Positions 47,281-59,726 of a stretch of DNA of 64,000 bases are shown here, one piece after another; position 1 is the first letter of the stretch; the number at the start of each line of letters is the position of its first letter. Made by a program: the position numbers and the translations under genes. The stretch lies in the NCBI GenBank assembly GCA_009761415.1, contig QUOL01000008.1, positions 1,488,001 to 1,552,000 of the forward strand. The letters are read 5' to 3'. The stretch is from Sarcomyxa edulis (Eukaryota; Basidiomycota; Agaricomycetes; Agaricales; Mycenaceae). The notes under the pieces were generated by a model. The model worked only from the letters and a program-made list of their open reading frames with translations, made no database searches and had not been told where the DNA came from.

Positions 47281-49504
47281 ATGTCGTCACTCGTGCTGGG
47301 TGCTCATAAGTACCAATCAATCCCTTTGGCAGATGATACCGAACCCTCCCAATCCAGCCGCGTCATGGGCGACTTGAACGACTCGGAATACATTGACCCA
47401 GAGATGAAGGAGGAGACCGCAAAGAAGCCATACCTTGGGATGACTGGAAATCTACTTAATGCTTGGGTCACTGTTGCATGCACGACAGCGATGACATTGT
47501 TTGGTACGCATCGTCTCCAGACTTGCCTCGTTATGCTCTGTTTTCAACCTTCAAATCTAGGGTACGACCAGGGTGTTTTTGGCGGAATAATCGTCACACA
47601 GAACTTCCTTGAAACCATGGGGAACCCAAGTCCAAATCTCCTGGGAACAATTGTTTCTCTTTACGATATTGGCTGGTTCGTCGTCTCCTCGTTTCTCTCG
47701 CTGTCGAAGGCCTAAGAACCACCCAGCTTTGCTGGTGCAATTTCGGCCTTCCTGATTGGTAACTCAATAGTCTTCTATAACATCTTTCACTTTGACCACA
47801 ACATCGTTTACAGGCGAACGACTTGGTCGCAAGAATACGTTCATGATCGGAGTAACTATCATGTCAGTTGGCGCCGTCCTACAAACGACCGCATTCTCCG
47901 TGTCTCACATGATTTTAGGACGTTTAATCACAGGTGAAGATCCTTTCTACAATGCTCCCGTCTACTCTCATGACGTACCCGCCAGGTATCGGTAATGGGT
48001 ATGGCCGTATCTCTCAATGTCTTCATCTCTAGACCTGAATGGGTCATCATTATTAAAGCCTCAATACTTCTACGGCACCGGTATACCAATCAGAGACGTG
48101 CAAGGCGACGTGGCGAGGCAAGCTGGTAGTATTTGAGATGATGTCAGTACCATTTTGACTCTGCAGTATCGCCTTGATGACACTGATCATACTCAGTATG
48201 AATATTGCTGGTTTCTCGTTGAGTAACTGGATGACTTACGGATTCAGCTTCCTCGACGGAAGTATATCCTGGCGTTTTCCGATTGGCTTTCAACTTGTCT
48301 TTTCAATCATCCTCTTCGCCACGATTCCATGGCTCCCAGAGAGTCCACGGTGGCTTCTGGCTCATGGCTGCGAAGAGGAAGGTGTTGCTGTTCTCGTCTC
48401 TCTATATGGAGAGAACACTACCGCAAATGACTATCGGATCGTGGGCCAAAAGGATGATATACTGGAGGCTGTGCGGATTGAAAAGGAGGCATCTCCGACT
48501 TGGAGAGATATTCTGAGAGGAAGGACGGGAAATACAGGGATGGTCAAACGTATGGTGCTCGGTGCAGGTGAGACTTCAAATGTAGAAGACACTCAGAAGA
48601 TCTGATTCTCTGATAGGAACACAATGGATGCAGCAGCTTGTTGGCATCAACGTCACAAGTTACTAGTACGGGCTCTAGTTCTCTTGACTGTAATGCATCT
48701 GACGGCGTCTCATTCTTCACAGCCTCCCTCTGGTGCTACAGAACTCTGTCGGCCTATCGAACACTTTGGCGCGCCTTCTTGCCGCTTGCAATTCCTTATC
48801 CTACCTCTTCTTCTCATTTGCTGGTCTTCTGTTGATTGAAAGAGCTGGCCGCCGCAAACTTATGATGTGGGGCGCTGGTGGACAATGCATCTGCTACTTG
48901 TTCATTTCTGCATTTTTGGCCCGCTCAAATACTGGAGGCCCAAATCAAGTAGCTTACGGAGCAGGAGCCACGTCGTTTTTCTTCCTGTACTATGTCTTCT
49001 TCGGAATTTGCTGGCAGGTCAGTCGTTCCAGATCTGAATCGAGTGATTCAACCCACTCATTGCATATCACGATATAAACAGGGTGTCCCGTGGCTCTACC
49101 CAGTCGAAATCAACTCTCTTGCTATGCGAACGAAAGGCGCTGCTTTGGCCACCGCTAGCAACTGGATATCGAATTACATTGTCGTTCAGATTACCCCCAC
49201 AGGTATAGCTAGTCTTGGGTGGCGATTCTATCTCATCTGGATGATTTTCAACGCCATCTTCGTACCGGTTCGTTGCTCCTATACCTTTCATGGAATGTCT
49301 CATCTCTCTGACGCCACAGTTTAGATTGTTTGGGCGCTCTACCCAGAGACCTCGCATCGTCATCTAGAAGATATCGACCGACTATACCGCGAGGAGAATC
49401 CTGTCTTTGTTTTCAGGAATAAGGAAGCTATTCAGGTCGAAAGACCTCAACGTTTAATTGATAGTGACCAAGAACGCATGATAGCCCGGAGAAACATACA
49501 ATGA
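47281..49504 (+). CDS. MFS sugar porter (hexose/disaccharide transporter)
   Basis: About nine coding exons from MSSLVLGAHKY at 47281 to the stop at 49504. Motifs in order: GYDQGVFGGIIVTQNFLETM (helix 1), CFAGAISAFLIGERLGRKNT (helix 2 and the GR(K/R) loop), GRLITGIGNGLNTSTAPVYQ split by a 13-base exon (47986-47998), WRFPIGFQLVF, WLPESPRWLLAHG, QWMQQLVGINVTSYYLPLVL, ERAGRRKLMM, QGVPWLYPVEINSLAMRTKG and YPETSHRHLEDIDRLY. These are the sugar-porter signatures (PESPR, GRR and PET motifs), so a 12-helix plasma-membrane transporter is expected. The QQ..GIN and PWLYPVEI blocks are typical of fungal sugar porters; the substrate cannot be read. An apparent stop after NVTSY vanishes when the GTACGG...TTCACAG intron is removed. 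Confidence 0.88.
47986..47998 (+). other. 13-base coding micro-exon in MFS gene
   Basis: GTATCGGTAATGG lies between a CGCCAG acceptor and a GTATGG donor. It supplies the glycines of the conserved ITGIGNGLNTSTAPVY segment. Without it the flanking exons do not join in frame. Confidence 0.75.
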
Positions 49505-49649
49505 TATGTGTATATAGGGTGGGGTATAGTTTAGAATGCCTAATTCATAGACTTTGTGCAGTATCGAGCATAGTATCTAAGGGTATAAGGGTATAGGATC
49601 ATGAAAGTTTTGAGGGAAAACGAAGAATAAAATCACCGGCCGAACGACG

Positions 49650-50271
49650 TCAAGAAGTCTTCAGAACCCAGATATCAGGCGCCTCCCAAGTCAATCCCAT
49701 AAACCGAGTCTGTCCCATCAGGAAATCGACACGTTTGATGCCCTTCCGTTTCTCTTCCTCCCTGCTCCTCGGATCCCTCATGCGTCTGTACCGATCTTCA
49801 TATGCAGCCGTGACCCTCCGCTGATCTTTCTGTGATCTGAGGGAGTGGGCTAGTGATGTTTACACGGAGAGTGTGATAAAGGACGGCCAGGACGTCTGAT
49901 ACGGACACGTATGGTGAACTGGTGGCGTGGATTATGAATGGCCATCGGAGGTACGGTGATATGACGGTCATGAAGGGGCGAGGAGGGTTGGTAGCGGGCT
50001 CCGAGAGGGTATAAACGTTGAAGTACGGGTGATTGATGGGGACGGTGGAGGGGTGGGATACGAGATCGTAGTCAATGGTAGGGTGGATATTGTGGGGACT
50101 GTGCACGAGAAGTGCGTGCAGGCGGATACGGTTAGTCCCAATGATGATAGGTTTTGTTTTGTGGGGAGATTGAGGGATTACTGGAGGGGCAAAACTAGAC
50201 GTGGGTTGTCCTCGAGGAGGTATTGGGTGGTATGTGTTGTTTCGGGCGAAGCGGACGTGCTTTCCTGGCAT
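49650..50271 (-). pseudogene. DUF6699-domain protein (copy 3), frameshifted
   Basis: Starts MPGKHVRFARNN at 50271, as in copy 6. The first frame runs through a proline-rich region, DYDLVSHPSTVPINHPYF, WPFIIHATSSPYVSVSDVLA and LYHTLRVNITS, then stops in GHGCI. A second frame continues the family sequence at once: QKDQRRVTAAYEDRYRRMRD, KGIKRVDFLMGQTRFMGL and PDIWVLKTS, ending at 49650. The shift falls near 49855-49865. Only a one-base insertion or deletion, or an intron of about 34 bases that would be too short for this genome, joins them. Either the gene is broken or the assembly has an error here. Confidence 0.7.
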
Positions 50272-50520
50272 TTTGGAAGGCAGAAGAAAATAGGTGCGAA
50301 ACGTACACTCACAATTCTCTTTATACTGAACGCTCGGAACTGCAATTCCGTCACTCTGACTCCAAAGGAGCGGCCGGAATCCACTGCAAGGTCTACTCAC
50401 GCAACTATAGAGCTGAAGTATCAGCCCTCAGTTGGATGTAAAGAGTCACAATACATAGATGCCGCCCTAGATTGTCCACAGAAATATATTGAGTAGGGAA
50501 TCGAGATTCAGAGCAGATGG

Positions 50521-51290
50521 CTAGGATGAACAGCTTACCTTTAAGTTGACGGAACGAACTTCGCCGTTCACGAAGGAATACCGGGGAATAGCAGTGTCAA
50601 TCTTCCGCAGGGCACTGTCAGAGAAGACGTTGTACCATATTTGGACGAAAATCAATGGCTTGATTGACGTATGATTATTTAGCGCCAGTGGGAAGGAAGG
50701 CAGCGTACATACTGTGTAGTGGCTGCGGAGGTCCACACATTTCAGGTGGCACCGACTCAGATATCCTCGGTCGTTCATGGCTGATAGGGGCCACCGAACA
50801 ATGTTGCAACGGAAGTGCTTTAGAGTTTGGCAAAAGATGAACAAGATATTCGACTTACTGATCTGAGATCGACATGCCTATCAAGGAACGAGGGAATATT
50901 TCGGCCTCGGTGGAAGCATGCGACTCGGCCAGATACAACGGCCAGCGCACTCAAGACGGCGTAAGACCGAGGTTGGTGGAATATGGAGTAAAAGCACAGA
51001 TATCACCAAATAGACGCCCACAAGTCGAAGAGTCACCGTGATTCTGTTTCAAGCGGGGATGAAAACGCCACTCGCTGCGCAATGAGGCCAATTGAAATGT
51101 CCACCTATAAGGTGTACTTGGACCGCCGCCGCCGCCGTGGTGATATATGCGTTGTTTCCTTGTCAAGGATATGTAGACGTCGGACACGAAACGGAATGGT
51201 CGGTGTTGCGGCCGAGCTGTCCTGGTATTGAAATCGGGGCCGGCGAGCCTGAGTAAGCAGTACTGTGGAATGTGGAGAGACCATCACCGA
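50521..51290 (-). other. unassigned possible exons, perhaps F-box/LRR-like
   Basis: Minus-strand segments such as LKHFRCNIVRWPLSAM, RCHLKCVDLRSHYT and ALRKIDTAIPRYSFVNGEVR lie between plausible donor and acceptor sites. The leucine/cysteine pattern recalls F-box/LRR-like proteins. I found neither a start nor a continuous model, so the region may be a remnant. Confidence 0.25.
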
Positions 51291-51996
51291 ATTTGAAGGT
51301 TAAGTTTTGTGTGAGCGTCTAAGATGCAACTGATAATGCCTCGAGCGTCTAGGAAGAGTTGGGAACGTACGCGTCAGCAAATTGGGTGTATGAATGGGAC
51401 ACGTACCTCACTCAATCAGAAGGACAGGCAAGGACAGCCTTGATCAGCCAAGTTGTGGGTTGGCATGCATGCCAGAGGAGATGCTCACTCCTGATTGCCT
51501 GGTTGTGCCAATCTCTTTTTTCGGTGGAAATGCTGTAGCTACAGTGCCATGTCAAGACGAGGACTAGTCGGAATTGGTGAGAAATGGAATGGATGGACTC
51601 CACTAGATGTGCCATGGCAGTGGTCGCTACTATCCCAAAACGAGTCCTTTGCAACGACGCGTCGGGCGTCGGCGCCTGTATGCAAAGTTTGAGCGTTTGA
51701 AACTTCGTTGAACCTATTTATAACTTTTCAGTCGCAAGCCGCTTGGCTGCTAGGATATAAGAGGATGACAATTACAACTATTGATAAAATACTAGTACAG
51801 TTATGTACAGAGAAGGTATGGTACGGTATGATGGTGTCTACAGTTCTGCAGGCGTATATGGGATTTGCGATACAATATGGACAGGATAAAAAATGTGATA
51901 AGTTACAACCTGAGAGTGATGCTGAGAAGTGAATAACGAATAAGAATAGCTTGCAAATGAGAGTACGAGAATCCTTGCAAGAATCCGAGTCCGAGT
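51291..51996. other. intergenic, no gene seen
   Basis: About 700 bases with short overlapping frames on both strands and no motif. Confidence 0.35.
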
Positions 51997-52665
51997 TCAT
52001 GAAACGACCAGCTCCCAAACCTCCGAAGTCCCCAGATGAGGCCCACCAAGAGCTCTGGAGAGCCCTATAAAACGATTCCTCCCGCCTAGAAAATCAACGC
52101 GTTTTACGCCCTTCTTTGCCTCGGACGTGTCGTGTGCGTTACCCATGGCGACACTTGCCGCTCTGCACCTCTCTTCGTATGCGTTTGCAACGACTATTTG
52201 TGACGATTCGGAGAGAGCAGCATATTCGAGTGGATGGACTGCGAGGCGGAGGGTGCGATGGATGGCTGTCAGAACGTCTGTGATGGTGATGAAGTTGAAT
52301 GAGGTAGTGACGGGGATTGGCCACGGGAGTAATTTGGGGCATATTATGGTTAATGAACAAAGAGCAGGCAGAGACGCTGAATCGTAAAGTGGTGGTGGTG
52401 GGTAGGCAAGAGGTAGAGAGAGGTCGTAACTCAGCGGTGGATTGGAGGAGATGGTGAGGAGGTGGTGTATTTGAACGTCGTTGTTCGGCTTGGGTTTGAG
52501 TACCTTGGATGGTTTCGAACGACTTAGTGGAATAAGTGGTGGTTCTGGAAGAGATGAATTGGAGGAAAGGGTGGAAGATGGGGTGAGCGGGGGTGTTTCG
52601 ATGATTGATGGCTCTGGACTGTAAGATATGTTGTGCTTTGCAAAATGGACGTGTTTTAAGGTCAT
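51997..52665 (-). CDS. DUF6699-domain protein (copy 4)
   Basis: A single intact exon of 222 residues. It starts MTLKHVHFAKHNISYSPEP, clearly related to MPGKHVRFA.N in the sister copies. A Pro/Ser-rich linker follows. The domain runs from QIHHLLTISSNPPLSYDLSL through SFNFITITDVLTAIHRTLRL and NAYEERCRAA to KKGVKRVDFLGGRNRFIGLS and the end SEVWELVVS. All expected elements are present in one frame, so it should be functional. The molecular function of the family is unknown; nothing catalytic is evident. Confidence 0.8.
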   Translation of the reverse strand: MTLKHVHFAKHNISYSPEPSIIETPPLTPSSTLSSNSSLPEPPLIPLSRSKPSKVLKPKPNNDVQIHHLLTISSNPPLSYDLSLPLAYPPPPLYDSASLPALCSLTIICPKLLPWPIPVTTSFNFITITDVLTAIHRTLRLAVHPLEYAALSESSQIVVANAYEERCRAASVAMGNAHDTSEAKKGVKRVDFLGGRNRFIGLSRALGGPHLGTSEVWELVVS

Positions 52666-54241
52666 TGTAAGAGTCTAGTGAAGGATTCTAGTGAAAGAGA
52701 GAAGATGGAGGATGGTTGCTGTATTTCTTATAGGAATGCATAGCCGTGGTGGGTAAAGACCGGAAATCCCAGCGAAGAGTCTACCTCCAAGATTAGATCG
52801 AAGATTAGATTTGGCAACCGTGACAAGGTTCAGCGTTGCTCTGTTTGTCACACCGCCCAGAAATAAACAGTGTGACACCCTCGTTACTCGCTGCAGTGCC
52901 AGTGATTTACAGGCACAGCCAACTCGAACGGCTTCTGCTTCAGATAACATTGTGTTCGAACCCCACTCTCAAACCCCACTCTTTGAATTATTCCTGAAGT
53001 GACTCTAGCCAGAGGACTCGCTAGATTTAATCAAAGCGCATTGAGGATCCTTCGACATCGACATCACATCACATCTCTTGATTCCCCAATGCCGAATCCC
53101 CATTGAACTTGATTCGGTCAGCCTTTCACTAGAATCATGATTCCAGCCCTTGCGAACAAACTCTCTAGGACCCACAAACATTTGACCGTAAATGGCAAGC
53201 CAACGGAAAGCAATCGGGTAGATCATCTGAGTCGGCCATCCTCGGGATCTTCCGAAAAATCAAATTTTCAGTCGTCTATCCTCATCCTCCATCAGAAACA
53301 CACCTTTTTTATGCTCAGGAACCTCGTGGAACCTCGATATCTGGGACGTTCTGGAGCTAATGTCTAAAACCTAATAAACGAGGGTGACAATTCGATTGCA
53401 GCCCGGCCGACATTACAGTTTCCTGAAACGCGCAAGCTTTCGTTAGGATTCTTAGACTACTCGGCCATCTCGCCGGAGTTGATTATGTAGACAGGGGGTG
53501 CTATGTATGCAAGGGTCTATGCATGCGTGACGCATCTCGATGTCTATCGGTGAATTTGCATCTCTCAGGCTCCCGCTGTATTTCTGACTCATATCACCAG
53601 GTTGTATTGCCTGCTAGGGCCTTCTATTCTGCGGCACGATGTAGACCAACAGCTCAACTTTTTGATTCCTAAATCACCTTGGTGTGTTTGGCTTTCTTGA
53701 CGAAGTAATAGTAGACCAAAAAAATTCTTGTCAAGTGCAGGTTGCCCTGTCTCCTACACTTCATCCCACTGTATTGAACACACTTGTGCGTTATATGTAA
53801 TCTGATGCACTCTCATGGCATACGCCATTCTGTATATATCTTGATCGTTGGGCTAAGCTATGATGCATTTGTTTTTCATTTTGTCACAGCGTGTTCTTGG
53901 GATGTCCCCGATAAGGAAACCCTTGTGCAATTGCTTCCGCTCGATGTTTCTTTCTTTATTGTTGTCCTCGTAAGTGTCGTTTAATTGACTAAAATCTGCT
54001 TCATTGCTAATAGAGAGTCCTTATTCTACAGGTATATACGTGTCTGATTTGCGGGACCTGTCTCGGCATATAAAGTTCTAGCGAATTCTTATCTCTATCG
54101 TCGGGCTGTGACACATAACGCTTCCGCCAGATTTCTGGGCGCTAATCGATATCGGCAGGTTGCGGAGTTCTTTCCCACACTAAAGGCCTTTAATAGCCAG
54201 AGGCGCTGATTTATTCTCCCCACTCTTGCTGGTCTACCACC
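52666..54241. other. intergenic between DUF6699 copy 4 and the large repeat protein
   Basis: About 1.6 kb between divergent genes, with no supported gene. A GTTCGAACCCCA string near 52953 resembles a tRNA B box but has no matching cloverleaf. The right end leads into an ACCACCATGG start context. Confidence 0.4.
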
Positions 54242-57200
54242 ATGGAGATTTTCTTTCCTATGCTCAATTCGTTCTCAAATCATCGACGTCTCGATGCACT
54301 CTGCAATTTTCTCTTCCTCATCTCGATGGTGACTCCATCGATTATATACTTATCTCGGAGCGCTCTCAATGCCTCCCCATCGGTCGCCACACCCGTCTTG
54401 TCCACAGCCCCCACATCCATCTTCAACAAGGATTTGTCTCAGAAAGATTATGGGATGAATATTCTATCGATAACCAATGCAATCCCCACTATCAACAATG
54501 TTGTTTTTCCCTCCGCAGTTTGTGCCACACAATCTCCCATTCTCGACCTCTTCATGTCGTTCACCCCACCTCCACCTCCTCCGCCTCGACCTACCATATC
54601 TCTTCCATCTTGTCCACGCACTGGTTTCTATAACGCATCGGCTGTTATCAATCCCACCTGTCCACTTCGCACATCGTCCTATCCACGGTCATCGCCATTG
54701 TCATCACGTTCTCCTCCTTTACTATCAAATCACACCACCGATTCCGAATCCAGACCTAACACAAGTACGATCACATGGGCAATCTTACTGCTCATTCTCG
54801 TGTTCAGATTCGTCACGCCACTTATAAGACGACACAAGTTTGACTTTTGGGCTAAACGGGTTTGCGAGGGCATCTGTTACGGGGACGCCCATAAACGGAT
54901 TGCTGCATCGCCTCAGAACCTTAGTGATGTTCTTGTCTCTCATGTGTCGTCTTCCACCAACTCGTTCTCATCGTTGGTGGATACGTGCGCACCTTTCGAA
55001 TCACGAACCCTGTTTGTCAGCTTGGACTCGGACACGGAATCGGCAATTCTCCTTCTCGCCACTGAAGTGATAGATCTTGACTCGCCGCTCCCTCCCCTTA
55101 TTTTTGAGCTTGGTACGCCTGAGGAAGAGACATGCCCTGCTCCGAGTCCAAGCCTATTCAAATCTTCGCTCGACATCTCCCCTTCTGTCTGCAGTGTCAC
55201 CCTTCAAGGACAGAGTATCCCTGTTTCAACTTCACGGCAATCTGAGTCTTCATCTATCAATGTTTCGCTTCCTGACTGCAACTTTGGACCTTGCAAAGCT
55301 AAGCAACAAATGATCATCGCTCCAATCTCGACTCCACCAGCTATCGTTAGTAAGACTATCCAGTCTAGTGCGCATCTTACGCTTGCATCCGAGCAAATTG
55401 TTTGGGTTGCGATGGGCTGGTGTTTTGGATGTGTCTTCGGGATAATTGTGGCGTGCTTGGGGTTTAGATATCTTCACAGATGCGAGGCTCCAAGAAGGAA
55501 GTGTGTAGTCCCAGAATCTCAACTGGTAAGTCTCAGTTTCTTATCTCCTTTCAAAAACGAGCTGATCTCGGAGACATCATAGGTCAATGATGTAGTACTT
55601 TCCGATCCTACAAGTACGCCCGAAGAACAACATCTACTTGAACCTCCCTCCGAGTCTCTGCCCTCTCCGTCTGCTCCCAACACTCCTGTCGCGACACTCC
55701 AAGACGACGACGACGACAACACCATCTCTTCCACTCCATCTGGCATAGCACTTGTTTTGACAATTCCAAATGTTGGTGTTGAACCTACGGTTGTAACAGA
55801 CATCTCACCTACAAAAGACACTAGTACTGCTGTGCTTGAGCCATCGGTTATGACGACGAACACTATCTTGCCCGAGGAAGTTCATTCTACACCTTCGCAG
55901 ACCCTTATCGACCCTTTTATGCCTCTGTCTCCTGGTCCCGCTCCTGAATCGGAAGCTGACTGGGCCTTGATCAACAGTGATGTCACTGCTTCTCAGGTTT
56001 TATTAATCGAGGAAGGTGGTTCATCGGATGTCTTTGCTTCTTGTCCAACTCCCTCGTCTCCGACTCCTCAAGCTCTTCAGACCACTCCGTCAACTCCTTC
56101 GGCCTCGTAAGTGTTCACATTTAGACCGAGTTCACGGATAATCACTAACACCACTTTTTGAACTCAAGCACCACGCTCACTGACATAGCCCTGGCTGAAC
56201 CTGGATTCCCGGACCCCCCATCGCCGTTTAGTCTCAACACCCCCTCGTTCGCTGTAAGTGTTGATTTGTCGGCGAGTCTCGCGAGTGGATACATCTTCTT
56301 ACTCGTTGGCCATTCTTAGGACGCAATTGTAACCGAATCGTCTTCTGTTACTCTGAGATCTTTACCTTCCACTACCCTTTCTACTCCCTCCCCCCAATAT
56401 GTAAGTGCTCGATCGAGTCATTATGCCGTTTCACAGATATTTACAAATGTCCTCTTTCTAGGAGGCAACTTTCACCTCATCCTCCATTGTGATTGCAACT
56501 CCTCCTCTCTCCGCCACTTCATCGATCTCTCCATCCACTACGTTCTCTAAACTTCCTGTACGCGCCCGAGCTTTTTTTCATGCATTTTCTGTCATTTCTC
56601 ATTGTCCTTTAGGTTGCAATCACAATGACATGCCCGTCAACCTCAGCGTCCGCGAATGTTCCCCTTCCTCCTACCGCTCCACCCACCCCTCCTTCTACCC
56701 CTCCGCCAATTCCATGTCTATCCCTTCAGCCTGCCGTAAGTGCTCAATCTCATTTTGCCTTACATACGCTCAGCTATACTCCTAGGCTATACTCCCACCA
56801 TCTTCAGGCAAAGTTAGCTATAAGGTTATGCCGGATCAAATTCCATCGATACTTGTGGGTCGTTTGTCATTTGTTTATTCATCTCATACTCATGCACATA
56901 TAATTTTTCTCAGAACGAAAACATGCGTATCGGAGAGCCTTCAAACCCTGACTCCGGAATGACAGAAGAAGCTTGCTCTGTCAGCGACTCCGTCTCTTGT
57001 TCAATCTCTGCTTCCGCATCCTTTCCTCCTTTTGTACGTTCTTATTCTCAGTGCCACCCATTCGTCGATCACTCAGAATACTTCCAGGTCAAAATCGACT
57101 GCATGGAAAGGCTTGAATTCCACGTTTCGAACGAGACTCAAAAGTGTCACATCGAGTCGGTGGAGTTGCAGTCTATCCAACGAACGACAACATTTACAAC

Positions 57201-59087
57201 CACATCTGCCGACAATACCGCACAGAACAAGGACCAAATCAACGAATTGCCGGAACGATTGGAGTCGGCAGCTGTCCCTGCGACACCATGTTTAGCCACG
57301 TCCTCCGTTAGCCCAATGAACCCCGAGGTTACTTCAATGGACACATCCTCGTCTGATCGAGTAGTTGTTCTCTCCACGAATGATGTTCTTTCTGCTCCCT
57401 CTACACCCGTGGACCAGATCGTTTTCGGTGCGACTGAGGCACTTGTGATTGTCCCCACCTGTGATCTCGTCACTCCCAATATTGGAGACGTAGCTCAGGC
57501 TGCTGCAGCCACCCTCCTTGCCAGTCCTTCGACTCCTGCTGAAAAGCCAGACTCCCACGTTTCGGACGAGACTCAAAAGTGTAAGAATCTCGAGGTTACC
57601 TCAATCGACAATATCGCACAGGACAAGGACCAAAGCGAGCAATTGTCAGAACGATGGGAGTCGGCAGCTATCCCTGCGACATCACTTTCGATAACGTCTT
57701 CAGAGATGTCAACAAATCCTGAGGGTGCTTCTACGCACGATCTTGCATCATCATCGGATGAGGATCACATCAAACCCATTTCGAGTGCTACTGATGCAGT
57801 CGTAGTTGCCCCCATCAGTGATCTTGTTCCTCGCAATGTCGAAGTCGCTCTCGCTGGTGTGACTGTCCCCCTCGCCACTACCACTCCTTCTGTTGACTCT
57901 CCATCTGTCGTTGCCTCGGGTAGTATTGAAACAGTCACCTGCAGCGTTGATCTCAATGCCATCAATGAAGAAATCTCCGCACCACTGCATACAAATCCTT
58001 CTGCCAGTGGAGCCATTTCTGGGTGCGTTTCAGACACTCCAAAGTGTCCTACGACCGGACAGATAGACCCGCAGTTCAGTCAAGAGACAAAACGCCCAAT
58101 AGAATCCTTTGATGAGTTACGAACGCCCGAGATTGCTTCTACGGACGATTCCGCACGGGACGAGGATCGAAAGAATGAATCGCTTCCGTCGATAGTTGTC
58201 TCTGAGACATCACTTTCGACCGTGTCCACGGAACTCGCAATGGATTCCGAGAACATTTCCATGGTCAATCTGGTATCCTCTGATGAGGATCGATTGCCTA
58301 CAAGTTGCACTGCATGTGTACCTATTTCTGTGTCCGTCTCAGTTTTAACACCCTCTCCTACTGCTCTCGTGCGTTCTTACTTCTAATATAATTCGCTATA
58401 CTCATTATACCTTCAGGATGACCTTGAATCTTGTGATTTGGACGACGATCGGACGTGTCCTTCAATTGAATGGACAAAGCCGCCGTCTACTACACAAGAG
58501 ACGAAACCTTCGATGACCCCCTCTGACGAGCTACAGGAGCTCAAGGTGCCGTCTATGGACCATCTCGCACGGGACGAGGATCGAAAGAGTGAATCGACGG
58601 CGTCGGTAGCTGTCCCTGAGCCAGCGCTTTCGACCACGTCTCCTGAATCTCTACGAGATCCAGAGGTCGTTTCTACAGTCAACCTCGCGTCTGATGAGGA
58701 TCGATTAGGGGAGACTCCCTCTGCCAGTGGACCCAGATCCGAGTCTGCATTGATTTCAGGACCGTTTCCTCCACGTAACGTACGTTCCTATAATAGTATC
58801 TGTGGGTCATCGCGTACTCAAAATAAATCTAGGACTGGTCGGTTATCGATAGGATCAAGGAGCTTTTACCTCCGCAGCCTTCTCATCTCGAAAAAATAAG
58901 GAAACTGATGGAGGAACGACCCCCCAGGGAGCCAATGAAACCTACTCCTCCGTCAGTGGAACCTCTGAGCGATTCGAGCCCGCCTGGACAAAGAAGAAAA
59001 CTTTCGATTGCACCCAATCGATCATTCTTGAATGCCATCCAAAGCACTCAAGCTCGACCAAAGCCCGGTCCTTCTGCCCAGAAATGA
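54242..59087 (+). CDS. large Ser/Thr/Pro-rich membrane protein with internal repeats
   Basis: Ten exons, 54242-55525, 55583-56106, 56169-56253, 56320-56400, 56462-56557, 56613-56735, 56914-57033, 57088-58368, 58417-58779 and 58833-59087, keep frame and give 1,403 residues. The start has a strong ACCACCATGG context. Hydrophobic stretches lie near residues 20-38 (FLFLISMVTPSIIYL), 177-195 (TWAILLLILVFRFV) and 383-405 (VWVAMGWCFGCVFGIIVACL). The rest is low-complexity Ser/Thr/Pro/Glu with a proline tract and a DDDDD run. Exons 8-9 hold about four diverged copies of a unit around 'D(N/D/H).A(Q/R)(D/N)(K/E)D', a PATSLS-like strand and SSDEDR. The end is helical and charged (VIDRIKELLPPQP, then LEKIRKLMEERPP). 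It is unrecognised, perhaps a cell-surface or cell-wall-associated protein. The position of the exon before 56914 is the least certain. Confidence 0.7.
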
Positions 59088-59456
59088 ATGGGGTCATCGT
59101 AAGCCTACATGTTATCCACCCATTTTTTATAGCAGACTAATACTTCTCTTATCTTTTCCTTTTTTTAGTGTATTTCTACTCTTTCTTCGCTCGTCTGACA
59201 CTTCTGCTCAGCGCTGTCACATATTTATTGCTTTGCTCGCTAATTCATGCTTACCTACATCTGTAATCTCCACCATGAACTTATATCCGACTTCATAGAC
59301 CCACATATCTGATCATCGCTTTCTCTGTATACTTATAGTAAACGTAGTGATACCGATATATTATCTCTGCTTGATTCAAAGTCAAAGTCAATTTTCAGCA
59401 TGGCCTCGTTTGAACGCACAATGGACTAATATCTAGACAGCTGAATGCCCTCATTC
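59088..59456. other. convergent gap
   Basis: About 370 bases of T-rich sequence after the stop at 59087, probably the 3' untranslated region of the large gene. No gene is seen. Confidence 0.4.
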
Positions 59457-59726
59457 TCATCCATCAATCGTGTTGAATGGTCGAAGGATCAAGAAATCCT
59501 GGAGTATAATGGCGCAAACGGTTACATATTTGAGTACGGAGCATTTGCTGGTTATCTCCCATGGGAGAAGAGAGCATTGGAGGGTTAAGGAATTAAAAGG
59601 CTGAGAATTGAGAGATAACGACGGGACAGAGCGAGATACGTCAAATGATATCGTTGGGACATGGCTCAATCCCAAGACAGGATCGACGATGACGGTACCA
59701 GGGATCTGGGCTGGATGATAGTCCAT
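59457..59726 (-). pseudogene. DUF6699 fragment (copy 5)
   Basis: An open stretch of 89 codons resembles the first half of the domain only: TVIVDPVLGLSHVPTISFDV matches copy 6's 'TVINPVLGLKSK.LVPYDL'. Then come SLTLQCSLLPWEITSKCS, like the central strands, and YVTVCAIILQ in place of 'VTVGDVIMGIY'. It stops soon after, without the VDFL and Trp strands. No start exon could be attached with confidence. It looks like a decayed copy. Confidence 0.5.

Noticed and set aside
48640..48725. In-frame stop in the MFS gene suggesting a pseudogene
   Set aside because: Removing the GTACGG...TTCACAG intron restores the conserved NVTSYYLPLVL segment in frame.
52950..52965. tRNA B-box-like GTTCGAACCCCA
   Set aside because: No A box at the right distance and no acceptor stem could be paired.
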